This document shows, piece by piece, positions 8,248-10,347 of a DNA stretch of 10,347 bases. Source of the DNA: Devosia sp. (GTDB lineage Bacteria; Pseudomonadota; Alphaproteobacteria; Rhizobiales; Devosiaceae); NCBI GenBank assembly GCA_028290225.1, contig JAQGKH010000132.1, positions 1 through 10,347 of the forward strand. The letters run 5' to 3'. The notes below the pieces were generated by a model. The model searched no databases, was not told the DNA's origin, and saw nothing but the letters and a program-made list of their open reading frames with translations. Both the position numbers and the translations under genes were made by a program. Position 1 is the stretch's first letter, and each line of letters starts with the position of its first letter.

Positions 8248-9636
8248 CTAGCTCGCGACATCCATCTCCGCCCAGCCCTGGCGCTTGCGGTAGATGGTGG
8301 ACGGGCTGATTTCCAGCGCCGCTGCCGCCAGCGAAACATTGCCGCCAAAGCTCGCGATCGCTTCCTCGATGATGCGCTGCTCCTGCTGCCACATCGGCTG
8401 CACGCTTGCCCGGCGCTCGGCTGTCCGGCCGGTGCCGGGGCTGCTGTCACCGGGTTCAGCCCCTGCGGCAAGCAGCATGGCAGCGCTGACCTCGCCGCCA
8501 TTCGCCATCACCGCGATCCGCCGCATCAGGTTCTCGAGCTGCCGCACATTGCCGGGCCACTCCGATCCCCCGAGCACGGCAATCGCTTCAGCCGAAAACC
8601 CGGAAAAGTGCTTGCCTGCTTCACGGGCAAAGCCGTGGAGAAAATGGCGGGCCAGCGGCAGCACGTCGCTGGGTCGTTGCCGCAGCGGCGGCAGGTGAAT
8701 CGGCAGCACATGCAGCCGATAAAACAGCTCCTCGCGCAACCGGCGGGCCGCCATCAATTGCAAGGGGGGCTCCTTGGTGGCGCAGATCACCCGCACATCC
8801 AGCGCGGCACGGTCCGGCTCACCCTCGCCCCCGATGCTCCCGCTTTGCAGCAAGTGGAGCAGCTTGCCCTGCAAGGCCGGGTCCAGTTCGCCCACTTCAT
8901 CCAGGAACAGCGTGCCGCCATCCGCCCGCTCGGCCGCGCCGGGGCAATCGGCGCCTCGCCCGAACAGTTCCCGCTCCAGCGATTCCCGATCCGACGCTGC
9001 GCAGTTGACCGCGAGCCATGCTCGGTTCGCCCGCGGCCCGACCCGGTGCAGGGCGCGCGCGCAGGCATCCTTGCCGGTACCGCTTTCCCCGGTAATGAAC
9101 ACCGGGGCCGAGGAGGAAGCGATCCGCACGATCTGCTCGAACACGGCCTGCATGGCTCCCGATCCACCGACAAGGCCCGCCAGATGTGTTGCGGCCGGCG
9201 GCGGCTCGGGGTGAACAGCGATTGCCTTGCCATGCCGCTGCGCCAGTTCACCGATCCGCGCCACCAGGCGCGCCCCATCAACTGGCTTGCCCACGCAATC
9301 ATGGGCGCCCGACCGCATCGCCAGCAGCGTCGCCGAAACCGATCCGCCATTCGACAGGCCGATCACCAGCGCCCCATCGGCAAGCTTGACCAGCCGCGCC
9401 ATCGCCTCCTCGCGGCCCAGGTCATCGAGACTGTCGAGGTCCGCCAGCACCAGGTCGAAGCGCTCGCGACGCAGCGCATCGGCGCCGGCCTTGGCGCCAC
9501 TCGCTCGGGCGATTTCCGCTGCCGGCCCGAACTGGGCGCACAGGATCTGTTGCAGGTGTTCAATCGATTGATGGTCACGATCGATCAGCAGCAGCCGCCC
9601 GAGCGGTGCCGGGCTTCCCCCAGTGTTTGTCGCCAT
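8248..9636 (-). CDS. NtrC-architecture response regulator lacking the GAFTGA loop
   Basis: This 462-aa regulator has three domains. Residues 13-135 form a receiver with probable phospho-acceptor D66 (VLADLD), acidic residues D19/D21, S95 and K117 (GKP). Residues 153-375 form an AAA+ domain with Walker A GESGTGKD (183-190), Walker B GGTLFLDE (240-247), arginine-finger region RLREELFYRL (299-308) and sensor II WPGNVRQLENL (360-370). Residues 416-455 form a Fis-type HTH (NVSLAAAALEISPSTIYRKR). The segment between ELFG (223-226) and Walker B is about 8 residues shorter than in NtrC and has no GAFTGA, the loop that contacts sigma-54. It therefore probably does not activate sigma-54 promoters. Known family members lacking this motif, such as Rhodobacter capsulatus NtrC, work with sigma-70 RNA polymerase. 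No histidine kinase gene is adjacent. It is divergent from the TipF-like gene, a possible target. Confidence 0.9.
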   Translation of the reverse strand: MATNTGGSPAPLGRLLLIDRDHQSIEHLQQILCAQFGPAAEIARASGAKAGADALRRERFDLVLADLDSLDDLGREEAMARLVKLADGALVIGLSNGGSVSATLLAMRSGAHDCVGKPVDGARLVARIGELAQRHGKAIAVHPEPPPAATHLAGLVGGSGAMQAVFEQIVRIASSSAPVFITGESGTGKDACARALHRVGPRANRAWLAVNCAASDRESLERELFGRGADCPGAAERADGGTLFLDEVGELDPALQGKLLHLLQSGSIGGEGEPDRAALDVRVICATKEPPLQLMAARRLREELFYRLHVLPIHLPPLRQRPSDVLPLARHFLHGFAREAGKHFSGFSAEAIAVLGGSEWPGNVRQLENLMRRIAVMANGGEVSAAMLLAAGAEPGDSSPGTGRTAERRASVQPMWQQEQRIIEEAIASFGGNVSLAAAALEISPSTIYRKRQGWAEMDVAS

Positions 9637-9650
9637 TGCGGCTTTGCCTT

Positions 9651-9659
9651 TGATATAAT
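9651..9659 (+). promoter_or_regulatory. Candidate extended -10 element for the TipF-like gene
   Basis: TGATATAAT matches the extended -10 consensus TGnTATAAT exactly and lies in an AT-rich island within GC-rich DNA, in the gap between two divergent genes. No good -35 hexamer lies 16-18 bp upstream. A transcript starting near 9666 would have a leader of about 110 nt before the GTG at 9776. On the opposite strand, TGAACA and TATATC 18 bp apart could form a weak overlapping promoter for the regulator. Confidence 0.35.
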
Positions 9660-9775
9660 TCGACGCTGCCGCGATTGTTCAGCAACAGGGTAAATATTCC
9701 GTTCCAGCCTCCGGGAGGGCAATGCTATGAAGGAAATGCCGAATCCCGGCGTCTCGTGAAAGGTCGCCAGTCGCC

Positions 9776-10347
9776 GTGCAGGCCTTGGTTTACATCTTCA
9801 TCGCCCTGTCCGCCGCCGCCATTGGTGTTGCGGCCTATTTCGGGCTGGCGTTCACCCCGGCCCAGGCGCTGCTGAGCGCCCTGGTGTTTGGCTGCATTGC
9901 CGTGATCGCACAGGAGCGCCGCCTGCGCGACCGGGCCGAGCGCCGGCTGGAACGGGCGATCGAGGATCTGTCCCGGCTGCTGGCCACCGATGCGCAGGCT
10001 GGCGCCGTACTCGGCCAGCGCATCAATGCCATGGCCGATCTGAATGCGGGGCCGCGGCTGGGCGCGGTGGAAGCCGATATTTCCGTGCTCGGCACGGTGA
10101 TCCGCCAGGTGGCCGAAGCGGTTGCCGATCTCGAGGAGCGCGCGGCCAGGCCGGTGCCGCAGCCGACACCGGCGCCGGCCCGCGCCGCCGCCATGCCTGT
10201 GCAGGCCCTGCCGCCCCAGGAAGCAACCATCCCGCTGGAAACGGTGCGCCGGGCCCTCGCTGAAGGCCGCCTGATCTTCCATGCCCAGCCGATCGTCACT
10301 CTGCCCCAGCGCCGCCCCACCGGCTTTGATCTGGTGCCTCGCCTGGC
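9776..10347 (+). CDS. TipF-like EAL-domain protein, N-terminal part (3' end outside the window)
   Basis: The frame is open from GTG at 9776 to the right edge (190 codons). Two hydrophobic helices at about residues 4-24 and 30-46 are followed by a charged coiled-coil-like region (47-123, with RLERAIEDLSRLL and VEADISVLGTVIRQVAEAVADLE). An Ala/Pro linker (125-147) and the start of an EAL domain (QPIVTLPQRR at 171-180) come next. This order matches Caulobacter TipF, a membrane c-di-GMP receptor needed for flagellum placement, and its Hyphomicrobiales relatives. The position of the catalytic EAL signature reads F-D-L-V-P-R (184-189), so the key Glu is replaced by Asp, which suggests poor or no phosphodiesterase activity. 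The GTG is the first possible start after an in-frame stop at 9728-9730; no ATG precedes it in frame, and the ribosome-binding site is weak. Confidence 0.82.
   Translation, partial: MQALVYIFIALSAAAIGVAAYFGLAFTPAQALLSALVFGCIAVIAQERRLRDRAERRLERAIEDLSRLLATDAQAGAVLGQRINAMADLNAGPRLGAVEADISVLGTVIRQVAEAVADLEERAARPVPQPTPAPARAAAMPVQALPPQEATIPLETVRRALAEGRLIFHAQPIVTLPQRRPTGFDLVPRL

Noticed and set aside
8608..9693. Long plus-strand reading frame opposite the response regulator
   Set aside because: The minus strand encodes a recognisable receiver, AAA+ and HTH protein across the same bases. The plus reading has no motif and arises from GC-rich third positions.

Overview
The window is GC-rich, densely coded chromosomal DNA of alphaproteobacterial (Hyphomicrobiales) character, and a Devosia-like bacterium is my best guess. 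Three things support this: a hisS-hisZ-hisG cluster with overlapping genes, groESL with a CIRCE operator and an RpoH-like promoter, and a TipF-like EAL protein. The genus is inferred from memory of protein sequences and was not tested by a search. I see no IS element, phage gene, CRISPR array, tRNA or rRNA.

Layout, left to right. (1) 1-1936, + strand: the 3' end of hisS, then hisZ and hisG, joined by ATGA stop/start overlaps. HisZ and the short-form HisG together form ATP phosphoribosyltransferase, the first enzyme of histidine synthesis. (2) 2014-3989, + strand: a family 2 glycosyltransferase with a four-helix membrane tail, followed 2 nt later by a TSUP (TauE/SafE/YfcA-type) permease. (3) 3993-6463, - strand: a stand-alone BrnA-like ribbon-helix-helix protein that converges on the permease gene, then (reading leftward from the promoter) groES and groEL. 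The chaperonin operon has a visible promoter, a perfect CIRCE operator and a strong intrinsic terminator. (4) 6538-8137, + strand: a DUF427 protein, an unassigned 65-aa protein and an EamA/DMT-type transporter. (5) 8248 to the right edge: a response regulator of NtrC-like architecture on the - strand, divergent across 139 bp from the 5' part of a TipF-like EAL-domain gene on the + strand.

The most interesting part is the right-hand pair. The regulator keeps its receiver residues, Walker motifs and Fis-type helix-turn-helix, but it has lost the GAFTGA loop that contacts sigma-54. The neighbouring EAL protein carries DLV where the catalytic EAL signature should be. A non-sigma-54 regulator beside a probably non-catalytic c-di-GMP-type protein is a reasonable hypothesis for a small control module, possibly linked to flagella or polarity. 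The sequence alone does not prove it. The rest of the window is ordinary housekeeping and transport content, and I found no clearly undescribed system in it.
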